Shown: positions 53,411 through 61,515 of the stretch, piece after piece
Numbering within the stretch: the first letter of the stretch is position 1
Layout: each line of letters begins with the position of its first letter
Program-made: the position numbers and the translations under genes
Assembly (NCBI GenBank): GCA_016715075.1
Contig: JADKBK010000019.1
Span: forward strand, 73,937 to 137,936
Source of the DNA: Bacteroidales bacterium
GTDB taxonomy: Bacteria > Bacteroidota > Bacteroidia > Bacteroidales > VadinHA17
Reading direction: 5' to 3'
DNA: 64,000 nucleotides
The notes under the pieces: generated by a model
What the model was told of the DNA's origin: nothing
Database searches by the model: none
Seen by the model: only the letters and a program-made list of their open reading frames with translations

Positions 53411-53790
53411 CGGATTTAATTTTTTTCAATTCAGAAGGTCTGCAATGTGTATTGTTCTATTTGTGGGAACTTGAATGAAAATCAGGATCAAAGGTAGGTA
53501 AAAATAGACTACAGGATTCAGACTTCATGCATCCGGACTCCGGTTATCAGGAGCAGGGATATTCAGAATTGTTGAAGCATGTTCTGTTGTTGGGCTGCAG
53601 CTTTCTTATGGAGGTCTTGGTGTACAAATTGCAATAGTGTATAAGCGGTCCTGATATGACTGATATTTTACCGGAATACCCAATCCAGGTATCTGTCCGT
53701 TTTTGAAGAAGGTCAATTCTGCATCTTTACAAGTATCAATTTTGTCTGTGAAATAATTAACAAAAAACTTCTCCGCTTAAAAAAAAATAA
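53411..53790 (-). other. Intergenic region with a possible gene remnant
   Basis: No intact gene. On the minus strand, about 53775 down to 53605, an open stretch of 56 codons (KFFVNYFTDKIDTCKDAELT, then KNGQIPGLGIPVKYQSYQDR, ending PRPP and stop) has coding-like composition but no start codon and no known family. It may be the 3' remnant of a lost gene. Confidence 0.3.
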
Positions 53791-53798
53791 TATTTTTG
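53791..53798 (+). promoter_or_regulatory. -7 box for the rrf2-oxidase operon
   Basis: TATTTTTG (TAnnTTTG) 28 bases before the Rrf2 ATG, after an A9 run. No -33 TTG at the usual distance; Rrf2-type regulators commonly bind near their own promoter, but no clear dyad is seen. Confidence 0.5.
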
Positions 53799-53826
53799 CA
53801 TTAAATGCTATAAGCAGATATCATAT

Positions 53827-54231
53827 ATGAATTTCAGCAAAACGACTTCCTATTCTCTCAGTATTTTAAGCTATATGGCCATCAATGAGGATGAAAATAT
53901 GTCTGCAAAATATCTTCATGATAAGCTTTCAATTCCCTATCCCTATCTGCGGCAGATACTGACTAACCTTTCGCACCATGGTTTTATTAAAAGCCAGAGG
54001 GGCAGAAGCGGTGGTTTTACATTCAGCAAGCCAAAGGAGCAGATTTCTATTGCTGACATCGTTGCCACAACTGACGGATTGAGGAGTTTAAGTAATTGCA
54101 TTCTCGGGTTTAAAAAATGTCCTTTTAACAAGCAATGTTCTATGCACAGTGTATGGGAAAAGACTCGTAATGATATTGTTAAAATACTAAACGAAACATC
54201 ATTGGCTGATATAGTAAAAAGAGCGGAATAA
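53827..54231 (+). CDS. Rrf2 family transcriptional regulator with three-Cys motif
   Basis: A 134-residue winged-helix regulator of the Rrf2 family (IscR, NsrR, RsrR). N-terminal MNFSKTTSYSLSILSYMAIN, the recognition helix in IPYPYLRQILTNLSHHGFIK, wing QRGRSGGFTFSKP, and CILGFKKCPFNKQC (C-x6-C-x5-C) near residue 92, which can hold an iron-sulfur cluster, the sensing element in NsrR (nitric oxide) and IscR. It stands 71 bases upstream of the oxidase-like genes, likely as first gene of the same operon. Confidence 0.88.
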   Translation: MNFSKTTSYSLSILSYMAINEDENMSAKYLHDKLSIPYPYLRQILTNLSHHGFIKSQRGRSGGFTFSKPKEQISIADIVATTDGLRSLSNCILGFKKCPFNKQCSMHSVWEKTRNDIVKILNETSLADIVKRAE

Positions 54232-54292
54232 TTTTTTTCATTTTTAATGATATGATCTTGTATCATAATATTTCAATTATTAATTATAAAAA

Positions 54293-54298
54293 AGGAGG
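54293..54298 (+). promoter_or_regulatory. Strong Shine-Dalgarno AGGAGG
   Basis: AAAAGGAGG directly before ATG 54303 (spacing 4 bases). It decides the start of the subunit II gene over ATG 54252. Good Shine-Dalgarno sequences are rare in Bacteroidota and in this window. Confidence 0.6.
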
Positions 54299-54302
54299 TC
54301 TT

Positions 54303-54866
54303 ATGGTTGATTCAACAATGGTTCTTACAGGACAGACGCTGGCATATACATTTTATTGCCTGGTCATAATTCTGCTTGTTGCCTGGTTCGCAATCAAGGT
54401 TACTGGCAAAGGCACAGGATTTTCGGTAAAGCCGGCGATATTTTACACGTTTGTCGGATTTCTCACGGTGCTTGGCGTATCACTGCATCTCATTACCTTT
54501 AACACTATCCCGTGGGCAGAGATGGATCTTAACAGGTCGGATTACAAACCAGATAAAACATTTGAAATAAAGGTTAAGGATCATCAGTTCCTCATGCCAT
54601 CAGAAAAGCTGGTGATTAATGTTAATGATATAGTCCTTTTTGATGTTCAGTCAGAAGACCTCACATATGGATTTGGCCTTTTCAGAAACGATAACAGCAT
54701 GATGTTCCAGATGCAGGTTGTACCTGGCCACAGAAATGACCTCTTATGGCAGTTCGACAGGGAAGGGGTCTATACAATACGCTCAACTGAGTATTCGGGA
54801 CCAAAAGGGGTCTTTATGATTCTGAAGGATGCTGTTCAGGTAATACCTGCAAATACAACAAACTGA
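54303..54866 (+). CDS. Heme-copper oxidase subunit II-like protein without CuA ligands
   Basis: A 187-residue membrane-anchored cupredoxin-like protein. Two TM segments (about 11-32 and 45-65) precede a periplasmic beta barrel: FEIKVKDHQFLMPSEKLVIN, then DVQSEDLTYGFGLF and GVYTIRSTEYSGPKGVFM. Aligned by eye with the ba3-type subunit II pattern DVxHGFxV...ICNQYCGLGHxxM, the CuA His is Tyr122, both Cys are Ser161 and Ser165, and the second His is gone; only Met172 remains. So it keeps the fold but cannot bind CuA, as in quinol oxidases and some NO reductases. Start by the AGGAGG at 54293. It is 34 bases upstream of the subunit I gene. Confidence 0.8.
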   Translation: MVDSTMVLTGQTLAYTFYCLVIILLVAWFAIKVTGKGTGFSVKPAIFYTFVGFLTVLGVSLHLITFNTIPWAEMDLNRSDYKPDKTFEIKVKDHQFLMPSEKLVINVNDIVLFDVQSEDLTYGFGLFRNDNSMMFQMQVVPGHRNDLLWQFDREGVYTIRSTEYSGPKGVFMILKDAVQVIPANTTN

Positions 54867-54900
54867 TATTGGTTATTTACAAATCATTAAATTAGAATAT

Positions 54901-56529
54901 ATGAGTTTTATTAAGACTTTTATGAATGGGGAGGAAGGACTTTTCAAGTCAGAGACTCTTACTCCTATGCAAAAACTGACACTCAGGTTTGTTGTTGTCG
55001 GACTTATCTATTTTGGATTTGTTGTTGTAGAAGGATTGTTAATGAGGTTATACGAAGTTAAGCCTCTTCCTTTTGTATCAGAATCACAGTTCTTTGCAAT
55101 TCTTACTGCGCATCCGCTGGTGGGGATCTTCGGTTCAACATATTCCATTGTTTTCGGAGCATTTCTTTTTCTCGTTCCATTCTTAATGAAAAAGCCATTG
55201 TGGAGTATAAGGCTTGGAAACTTGACCTTTATTCTTGTTTCTGTTGGAACCTTTATTTTCTGGTTTGCAGGTTTTGTTAGCCATTATGCACCCCTATACA
55301 CTCTTTACTGGCCCTTGCCAGCTGACTTCACACAGTTCAGTGTCTGGGGGGGAACATTTTTTATCCTGGGGATAGCCCTTATAATGCTAGGCAGTGCCTT
55401 CTTTGTGATAAATATTTTTAAGACAATATCTTACACTCCTCACGGATGGGAAAAGCAGCCAGCAGGAGCATTGCTTGCATCGGCTCTTGGAATAACCGGT
55501 TTCAAAAACCTCTTTAGAAAAAATAAGACAGACCATCTTGTGCCATTACCTGTGGCTGCTGTTGCACGAGGAAGTGTTGATGTAGCTCTGAATACTGCCA
55601 TTATACTTTTCACAGGAGTTTTAATTCTTGTATTTATGGTTGCATCTATCTTAGGTTTTGATCTTAAGGAAACAGCTATTGATGCCCTTTTATATAAAAA
55701 CTGGTTCTGGTGGGGCCTCGATTTGATCGCTGACGGGCTGGTCCTTATTTTTGTAGCAGGGACATGGTATCTGCTGGCCATGATGATAAGTGGTAAACCA
55801 CTATTCATGCAAAACATTGCGAGGGCTGCGTTGCTCGTGGAACTGATAGTGTCATGGACAGTATGGTCACATCATCTTCTCTCTGACCAGGCTCAGCCGG
55901 CTATCCTTAAAGTACTATCCGGAGAGATGGTGACTGCCTTTGAATTAATCACACAGGGACTGGCATTCTTTATTACCCTGGCAACACTCTGGAGTGCAAG
56001 GCCGTTAAAGATGACGAATCCATTGAAGTTCCTATTAGGAGGTTTATTGGGTTTTGCACTGGCAGTACCGGCTGGTATCATGCAGGCTGACGTTGGGTTG
56101 AACAGGATACTACACAATACCCAGTGGGTTGTAGGACCTCATGTACAAGTGGCAATCCTCGTTGGTCTGACTATGACTCTGTATTCAGCTATTTATTTAT
56201 TATTTCCGATTATTACTAACGGCGCAAAAGTGCACAGTCAGAAGCTGGTAAATGTCCATTTCTGGTGCCATCTTATTGGCGGCATAGGAATGGGAGCATT
56301 TATGGGGATGGCCGGATTGAAAGGAATGTTGAGACGGTCACTCTACTTAAACGGAGAATTCAATCTTACGATGATCCTGGCAGCAATCTGTGGAGCCCTA
56401 TTGTTAATCGGGTTTATAGTATTCTTTTATAACATAGTAATGAGTGTTGGTCTGAAAGGGGTGATCGGAATTTTTACCCCGGCGAAGACCAAAACAACTG
56501 ACCTTGTACCTGCAGAACAGATATGTTAG
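54901..56529 (+). CDS. Heme-copper oxidase superfamily subunit I, putative NO-reductase-like variant
   Basis: A 542-residue integral membrane protein with about 12-13 TM helices. Helix II has LTAHPLVGIFG with His71, the low-spin heme ligand. The helix VI segment NWFWWGLDLIADGLVL aligns with ba3-type FWWTGHPIVY: the CuB His is Asp274 and the cross-linked Tyr is Asp278. The second CuB pair is kept (VWSHHLLSD, His324-His325). In helix X, HNTQWVVGPHVQVAILVG replaces HNTxWVxGHFHLQVA, leaving a single His (414) where two heme ligands are expected. An acid at the Tyr position recalls the HxxxEG of NO reductases. It is probably not a proton-pumping O2 reductase. Operon with Rrf2 and the CuA-less subunit II. 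Confidence 0.8.
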   Translation: MSFIKTFMNGEEGLFKSETLTPMQKLTLRFVVVGLIYFGFVVVEGLLMRLYEVKPLPFVSESQFFAILTAHPLVGIFGSTYSIVFGAFLFLVPFLMKKPLWSIRLGNLTFILVSVGTFIFWFAGFVSHYAPLYTLYWPLPADFTQFSVWGGTFFILGIALIMLGSAFFVINIFKTISYTPHGWEKQPAGALLASALGITGFKNLFRKNKTDHLVPLPVAAVARGSVDVALNTAIILFTGVLILVFMVASILGFDLKETAIDALLYKNWFWWGLDLIADGLVLIFVAGTWYLLAMMISGKPLFMQNIARAALLVELIVSWTVWSHHLLSDQAQPAILKVLSGEMVTAFELITQGLAFFITLATLWSARPLKMTNPLKFLLGGLLGFALAVPAGIMQADVGLNRILHNTQWVVGPHVQVAILVGLTMTLYSAIYLLFPIITNGAKVHSQKLVNVHFWCHLIGGIGMGAFMGMAGLKGMLRRSLYLNGEFNLTMILAAICGALLLIGFIVFFYNIVMSVGLKGVIGIFTPAKTKTTDLVPAEQIC

Positions 56530-56653
56530 AGCGCTTTACCTTAATCTTTGTGTTCTGATTCTAATAAGAAATACGATTTAAAGAGAGGTGTATTGAAGGG
56601 ACAACCATAAAGTTGGTTGTCCCTCTCTTATTGGCAGGATCACTCCTTCTACC

Positions 56654-57163
56654 TCACACCTCACGATAGGTTATATCCATTATTTCAAAACCGGTTTCTT
56701 TCATTGCCTGTTTCAGGAGGACTTTGTCGCCGGTTTTTTTATTTATTAATAATCTTGCCAGAGGAGATATAAAAGAGATTTTTCCTTTGGAAATGTCAGC
56801 CTCATCGACACCTACCAACTGAAAAGTCTGAATGGTTCCGGATCCTTCCGTTTTGAGAGTCACTGATGCGCCGAACCTTATTTCATTTTGAGGTTGCTCA
56901 TTCAGGTTTACCACTCTTGCTTCAGCAATTCTGTTATTCAGAAGGTTTAATTTGGCATTGATATAGTTCAATGCTATTCTTTTATCATTCTCATTAGTGC
57001 TGCCCGGATTGTCTTTCTCATTGTCCAGCAACTGTTTTTCAGCCAGTAGCTGATCCATACCAGCCCGGGTAACGAAGTTTGGGACCCCCTCCGGCAGATG
57101 TGCCCTCTGTGTTACTAAAGGAATTTCTTCCTGGTCATCTTCTTTAACAAATCCTCTGCTCAT
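56654..57163 (-). CDS. GreA/GreB-family protein
   Basis: A 169-residue protein of the transcript-cleavage factor family. After a short acidic N-terminal extension come the coiled coil (LLAEKQLLDNEKDNPGSTNE to NRIAEARVV, residues ~40-90) and the C-terminal FKBP-like domain (IRFGASVTLKTEGSGTIQTF, DEADISKGKISFISPLARLL, TGDKVLLKQ). The coiled-coil tip lacks the obvious acidic pair of GreA (the loop reads NPGSTNEND), so cleavage activity is uncertain. It may act on RNA polymerase secondary channel like Rnk or GreB homologues. Confidence 0.82.
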   Translation of the reverse strand: MSRGFVKEDDQEEIPLVTQRAHLPEGVPNFVTRAGMDQLLAEKQLLDNEKDNPGSTNENDKRIALNYINAKLNLLNNRIAEARVVNLNEQPQNEIRFGASVTLKTEGSGTIQTFQLVGVDEADISKGKISFISPLARLLINKKTGDKVLLKQAMKETGFEIMDITYREV

Positions 57164-57567
57164 AGCTTTTATAGTGGGTAATATAGATTTGTACCACTAA
57201 ATTATCTATTTAAAGGCACATTCTGTCAATTCAAATTAAATTTTTGGAACATTGAGTTGAACTGTCCCTGCGTCTCTTAGTCCCTTCGTCTCTTCGTCTC
57301 TTCGTCTCTTCGTCTCTTAGTCTCTTGTCTCTTGTCTCTTGTCCTTGTCTCTCAGTCTCTCAGTCTCTTAGTCTCTTAGTCTCTCAGTCTCTTAGTCTCT
57401 TAGTCCCTCAGTCATCCTTCCTTCTTGCCCTGCGCTTTTAACCACGGAGTTGCACTGAGTATACACAGAGGTACACGGAGTCAGGAAGTCTCTTGATCAT
57501 CATGGCTTTTGCCCTGCGCTCTGCGCCCCACGCTCTGCGCCCCACATAATGAGTCGAGTGTAATGAA
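57164..57567. repeat. GTCTCTTAG microsatellite and short-period repeats
   Basis: From about 57268 to 57415 the sequence is an 8-12-base periodic run of GTCTCT(T/C)(A/C)GTCTCTT units. At 57439-57482 it carries ACCACGGAGTTGCACTGAGT-type units, and at 57516-57545 GCTCTGCGCCCCACGCTCTG. No gene on the plus strand is supported here. Confidence 0.8.
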
Positions 57568-58872
57568 TTACGTCAGGCGTATCAACGTGCCCGCGATCTC
57601 GTCCCTGATAGCAGGATGCACCTTAACATCATCAGCGAATTTTTTCCATTTACTGACTGTTTCACTTATCTCATCGATAATAATGGCAGCCTTTTTGTTT
57701 TTAATTGATCTGCCAATTATCAACAAGTCTTCTTTTGTGATATCAGTTCTCTTTCCATTGATGCTTAAGGCATGCTGGCTTACCCATCTGTGATCCGGTT
57801 TGTAAGCATGGCAGACATCATAAGCCGGTGCCAGTTCCCATGTACCTCCTTTTTTTAGTCTGAAGGAAAAATTCTTTGTATGATCATCGCAGTTTCTGGC
57901 AATAACGTTGAATACCATTCTTCTGAACATCTGTTCTGCATCGGGATAGCTCAGTTTTAGTTCGCGCATTGTCTGAAACAGCTGTTCATAGCTAAAGCTG
58001 GTAATAAGATTATAATCGAAGTGTTTTATCGCGCAGAATGTCTGGATGTGGTGTTTAATATCTCCTCCTTCCCGGTCGAATCTTTTTGTCATAAAATGCG
58101 CCCTTCCGTTTTCTTCCATAAGTCGCGATGGCATCATCTCAATACCGCAGGCTACTGCCATATTGTAGTATGCCATCTCCACACGGCCATATCCTTTGGT
58201 TATCCCCAGCTGTACATCGCTCACACCGTCCAGCTTAATAAGCCAGTGTTCAAAACCGTTGGGTGCCTTTGTTTGTCCTGATTTAACTTCTCCTGTTTTC
58301 TCGTTGTATGCAATTACAGCTTTTGGTCTGGCCCCGCCGGCTGATGTTCCGATTTTTAAAATTTCCAGGACGGCTTTCTCTTCATCTTTTTGGATGTTAG
58401 TTGAAAAGGCTTCACGGTTGGATAATATTTTTTTAGCAATATCTACCAGACTATCCATTTCTATTGAAAATGTACGCTTATTTTCCAGGAATGTTGCCGG
58501 CTCAAACTCTAACGCGCCCATGCCCCTGGTGCCAATAAAGCAGAGCATTTCGACAGGATTCATACTTTCCGGCGGCCGGCCTTGTTGTGCCAGCCACATA
58601 TTGATAAGCTGATTGCCATACCTGTCGGGGAGAGTGTCTGCCAGCAAGCCCGGCAAACCTTTGAAAGTATCATATTCGGCGTTTTTATCTTTTCGCAGTT
58701 CCGGAAATGTTATTATTCTGTCAGCTGCATTAGCCGGCATTTTCAGAGGGGACAGGTCCCAGTTTAGTTTTTTGAAATCAGGGTCATACTCAAAGCTTGC
58801 CAGACCTGTTTTTTCATTCCATGAAACTGCACCTGCTAGTTCTCCCCAGATTTTTATTTCAGCTACATCCAT
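57568..58872 (-). CDS. hipA: HipA-like serine/threonine kinase toxin
   Basis: Toxin of a HipBA toxin-antitoxin system; HipA phosphorylates glutamyl-tRNA synthetase (E. coli) or related targets and halts growth. The 434-residue protein has the HipA N-terminal subdomain (LSPLKMPANAADRIITFPEL, LPGLLADTLPDRYGN), the ATP-loop GTSAGGARPKAVIAYN near residue 205, whose Ser is the autophosphorylation position, and the catalytic NVIARNCDDHTKNFSF near 335 with WELAPAYDVCHA (Asp for magnesium) after it. It lies 2 bases after hipB, so they form an operon. Confidence 0.9.
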   Translation of the reverse strand: MDVAEIKIWGELAGAVSWNEKTGLASFEYDPDFKKLNWDLSPLKMPANAADRIITFPELRKDKNAEYDTFKGLPGLLADTLPDRYGNQLINMWLAQQGRPPESMNPVEMLCFIGTRGMGALEFEPATFLENKRTFSIEMDSLVDIAKKILSNREAFSTNIQKDEEKAVLEILKIGTSAGGARPKAVIAYNEKTGEVKSGQTKAPNGFEHWLIKLDGVSDVQLGITKGYGRVEMAYYNMAVACGIEMMPSRLMEENGRAHFMTKRFDREGGDIKHHIQTFCAIKHFDYNLITSFSYEQLFQTMRELKLSYPDAEQMFRRMVFNVIARNCDDHTKNFSFRLKKGGTWELAPAYDVCHAYKPDHRWVSQHALSINGKRTDITKEDLLIIGRSIKNKKAAIIIDEISETVSKWKKFADDVKVHPAIRDEIAGTLIRLT

Positions 58873-58874
58873 AC

Positions 58875-59222
58875 TTACCAGTCGTTTTGGTTTTTAGTCA
58901 CATTTCCTTTTCCGCTGGCTCTTTTCCTTTTGTTTTTTGCCATTCTTGCGAGCATCAGAGGACTGATATCCTTTTGTACTGAGAATACGTCCATGACAAA
59001 TAATTTATCCAGTACCCTGAGAACCTGTATTAAAGTAGCTAATGTTACTGTTTCTCCGCGTTCCAGCAGACTCAGGGTAGAGCGGCTTATTCCTGCGGCT
59101 TTTGCAAGGACCTCCTGTGTTTTGTTTTGTTCCATTCTATGGTGCTTAATAAATGCGCCGATATGCATTGCAAGTTTTTTATCACTCATAGAATTCCATT
59201 CATTGTATGATATATCAGTCAT
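58875..59222 (-). CDS. hipB: HipB-like XRE antitoxin
   Basis: A 115-residue antitoxin with an XRE helix-turn-helix: FIKHHRMEQNKTQEVLAKAA, GISRSTLSLLERGETVTLAT, LIQVLRVLDKL (residues ~24-80). The C-terminal tail is basic and Lys/Arg-rich (KNKRKRASGKGNVTKNQ), as in many HipB antitoxins where it masks the toxin or binds DNA. It starts at ATG 59222, and the promoter region has palindromic sites (next entry). The operon is hipB-hipA on the minus strand. Confidence 0.88.
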   Translation of the reverse strand: MTDISYNEWNSMSDKKLAMHIGAFIKHHRMEQNKTQEVLAKAAGISRSTLSLLERGETVTLATLIQVLRVLDKLFVMDVFSVQKDISPLMLARMAKNKRKRASGKGNVTKNQNDW

Positions 59223-59235
59223 AATTAAGTTATAT

Positions 59236-59340
59236 ATTCATTAAAGAATGATATTTCATGCAAATATACAAAAATATATTTAATCTGACAAAGAATGAAT
59301 TATCATTCAATAAACTGTAATATAACGCTTAATGAATGAT
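59236..59340 (-). promoter_or_regulatory. hipBA promoter with AATGA-type operators
   Basis: On the minus strand TTTG (59289-59292), a 20-base spacer and TATATTTG (59261-59268) form a promoter. A palindrome GAATGAATTATCATTC at 59293-59308 abuts the -33 box, a weaker ATTCATT-AAAG-AATGAT at 59236-59252 covers the start region, and AATGAATGAT recurs at 59331-59340. HipB probably binds these to repress the operon. Confidence 0.65.
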
Positions 59341-59387
59341 ATATAATGCAAACAACTTGCAATTATATCGCTAATTCACTAATTCCC

Positions 59388-59462
59388 TCAGTCTCTCAGT
59401 CTCTTCGTCCCTCAGTCTCTTCGTCTCTCAGTCTCTTCGTCTCTCAGTCTCTTCGTCTCTCA
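59388..59462. repeat. CTCAGTCTCTTCGTCTCT microsatellite
   Basis: About four tandem copies of an 18-base CTCAGTCTCTTCGTCTCT unit between hipBA and the serine hydrolase gene. Same family as 57268-57415. Confidence 0.8.
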
Positions 59463-59570
59463 TCCATCTTCTACCTTGAAGCATAGATGCAGCATTTCAT
59501 AAAATAATATGTCATTGGAAAAACAATTAAAAACCAATAACTTTAATAGTTCATAAAACAAAACCCTGCC

Positions 59571-61229
59571 ATGAATACAAAAATAAAACTCCTCTTTCTA
59601 ACCGTAACGTTAATGGCGTTCACATTGGTTGTAAGTGCACAGTCACCTGATGTAAAAGCTGTCAGTGCCGAATTTGATAAGCTTCTCTCAGCGCAGTTCA
59701 AGTCCGGCGAGACCGGATGTGCCGCCCTGGTTGCAATGAACGGCCGGATAATCTATAAAAAAGCCTTCGGGATGGCTAACCTGGAGCTGAATGTTACCAT
59801 GCAGCCCGATATGGTCTTCAGGATAGGTTCAATAACGAAGCAATTTACGGCTATAGCTATACTCCAGCTTATGGAACAGGGTAAACTGTCGCTGCAGGAT
59901 GATATCACAAAATTCATCCCCGATTATCCGACTCAGGCATATAAGATCACAATAGAGAATCTGCTTACTCATACTTCCGGGATTAAAAGTTACACCAGTG
60001 ATCCCGGGATCATGAAATACATGAAAGATGATTTTAAACCGGAGGAGGTGATTGATAAATTCAAGAACCTGCCTATGGAGTTCGCTCCGGGAACAAAATG
60101 GAACTACAATAACTCAGGATTCTTTCTACTGGGGTACATCATTGAAAAGGCTTCGGGAATGAAATACCAGGATTATATCGAGCAGAATCTTCTCAAGCCG
60201 GCCGGGATGACAAACTCACTTTACGGGAGTGACAGGAAGATAGTCAAAAACAGGGCTTACCCTTACGCTAATGATGGTGATACCGCGGTCAATGCCGATT
60301 ATCTGAGTATGCTGCTGCCTTATTCTGCAGGCTCGCTGATGTCGACAGTGGAGGATCTTTATAAATGGAACCGTGCACTTCTTTCCAATAAATTTGTGAA
60401 GAAGGAGACACTTGAGAAGGCATGGACAGAATTCAAACTTGCCGATGGGAGCGGGACGCATTACGGGTATGGATGGTCTCTGAGCCAGGTACAGGGAAGC
60501 CGCACTATAGAGCATGGAGGCGGGATAAACGGTTATCTCACAAATGCGATCTATCTTCCTGAAAAGGATCTCTTTGTTGCAGTTTTCTCCAATAACACAG
60601 CAAAATCGCCAGAAGCAGTCTCCACAAAAATGGCGGCAATAGCGATAGGCAAGCCATATACACATAAGGAGACTCCTGTTCCTGCCGGGATTATAGATCA
60701 GTATCCGGGTGTTTACGAGGACATGAGTGGCAGCCAGAGGCTCATAACAAAGGAAGGGACAGAGCTCTTTTCCCAGAGAACCGGCCCTAAACTTAAAATG
60801 AAGCAATTTGCACAGGATAGCTTCTTCTTCGACGACTATTTTACAATCCTTACATTTAAGCGTGATGCATCGGGTACTATTACAGGTGTTGAGGCTGACG
60901 ACAGGGGTGTTATCACTACCTACCAGAAGACTGCCAAGCCTCTTCCGTCACATGTAGAGATAAAGCTCGGGAGCGATGTTCTGTCGAACTATGTAGGTGA
61001 ATTCGAGCTTTCTCCCGGATTCGTTCTTGCTGTAACTACAGAAGGTGACAGGATCTTTGGCCAGGCCACAGGTCAGAGCAAGGTGGAGATGTATCCTGAA
61101 TCAGAGACTAAATTCTTTCTCAAGGTTGTAGATGCGCAGCTCGAGTTTGTAAAGGATGAATCAGGCAAATTCAACAAGCTGATCCTGCACCAGGGAGGCA
61201 AAGATATGGAGGGCAAAAGGGTTAAGTAA
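59571..61229 (+). CDS. Serine beta-lactamase-fold hydrolase (class C-like), secreted
   Basis: A 552-residue protein with a signal peptide (IKLLFLTVTLMAFTLVVSAQ). The penicillin-binding/beta-lactamase class C fold is clear: SITKQFTAIAILQLM near residue 88 (Ser-x-x-Lys nucleophile motif), KWNYNNSGFFLLG near 180 (Tyr-Asn-Asn, the Y-x-N motif), and IEHGGGINGYLT near 315 (His-Gly-Gly, third motif). From about residue 380 a beta-rich C-terminal domain follows (LSNYVGEFELSPGFVLAV), as in many Bacteroidota peptidase/esterase relatives. The substrate is unknown; D-peptides or esters are more likely than antibiotics. Confidence 0.88.
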   Translation: MNTKIKLLFLTVTLMAFTLVVSAQSPDVKAVSAEFDKLLSAQFKSGETGCAALVAMNGRIIYKKAFGMANLELNVTMQPDMVFRIGSITKQFTAIAILQLMEQGKLSLQDDITKFIPDYPTQAYKITIENLLTHTSGIKSYTSDPGIMKYMKDDFKPEEVIDKFKNLPMEFAPGTKWNYNNSGFFLLGYIIEKASGMKYQDYIEQNLLKPAGMTNSLYGSDRKIVKNRAYPYANDGDTAVNADYLSMLLPYSAGSLMSTVEDLYKWNRALLSNKFVKKETLEKAWTEFKLADGSGTHYGYGWSLSQVQGSRTIEHGGGINGYLTNAIYLPEKDLFVAVFSNNTAKSPEAVSTKMAAIAIGKPYTHKETPVPAGIIDQYPGVYEDMSGSQRLITKEGTELFSQRTGPKLKMKQFAQDSFFFDDYFTILTFKRDASGTITGVEADDRGVITTYQKTAKPLPSHVEIKLGSDVLSNYVGEFELSPGFVLAVTTEGDRIFGQATGQSKVEMYPESETKFFLKVVDAQLEFVKDESGKFNKLILHQGGKDMEGKRVK

Positions 61230-61254
61230 ATCCAGGGAGATTGACTTCTTCATT

Positions 61255-61480
61255 GCCATTGCGCCGTTGCGCCGTTGCGCCATTGTGCCTTCTTCCTCTG
61301 TGTTCCTCTGTGTCTCCTCTGTGTCCCTCTGTGTAACTTTTCTTAAGATACTATTTATCAATACAATCCTCTTAACCACGGAGTTACACAGAGTATGCAC
61401 GGAGTTACACTGTTTATGCTTGTTGGCACAAAGGCACAAAGGCGCAAGGGCGCAACGGCGCAACGGCGCAAAGGTTCACC
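61255..61480. repeat. Large imperfect inverted repeat built from GCGCCGTT and CTCTGTG units
   Basis: Left arm: GCGCCGTTGCGCCGTTGCGC (from 61260) then CTCTGTG-type units to about 61340. Right arm: CACGGAG/CACAGAG units from 61375, then GGCGCAACGGCGCAACGGCG near 61450. The right arm is close to the reverse complement of the left arm, in the opposite order. The whole could fold as a hairpin with arms of about 80-90 bases between two convergent genes. Confidence 0.7.
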
Positions 61481-61515
61481 GGAGTATTGCGCTCATTTTA
61501 CTCTCTCCGCTCTCG

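Noticed and set aside
57268..57415. CRISPR array
   Set aside because: The GTCTCTTAG repeats are short, contiguous and without unique spacers or cas genes.
57509..57793. 94-residue plus-strand ORF overlapping the end of hipA
   Set aside because: Its first part is intergenic repeat and the rest is antisense to hipA.
61161..61463. ORFs through the inverted repeat after the serine hydrolase
   Set aside because: They translate short-period repeat DNA and have repetitive composition.
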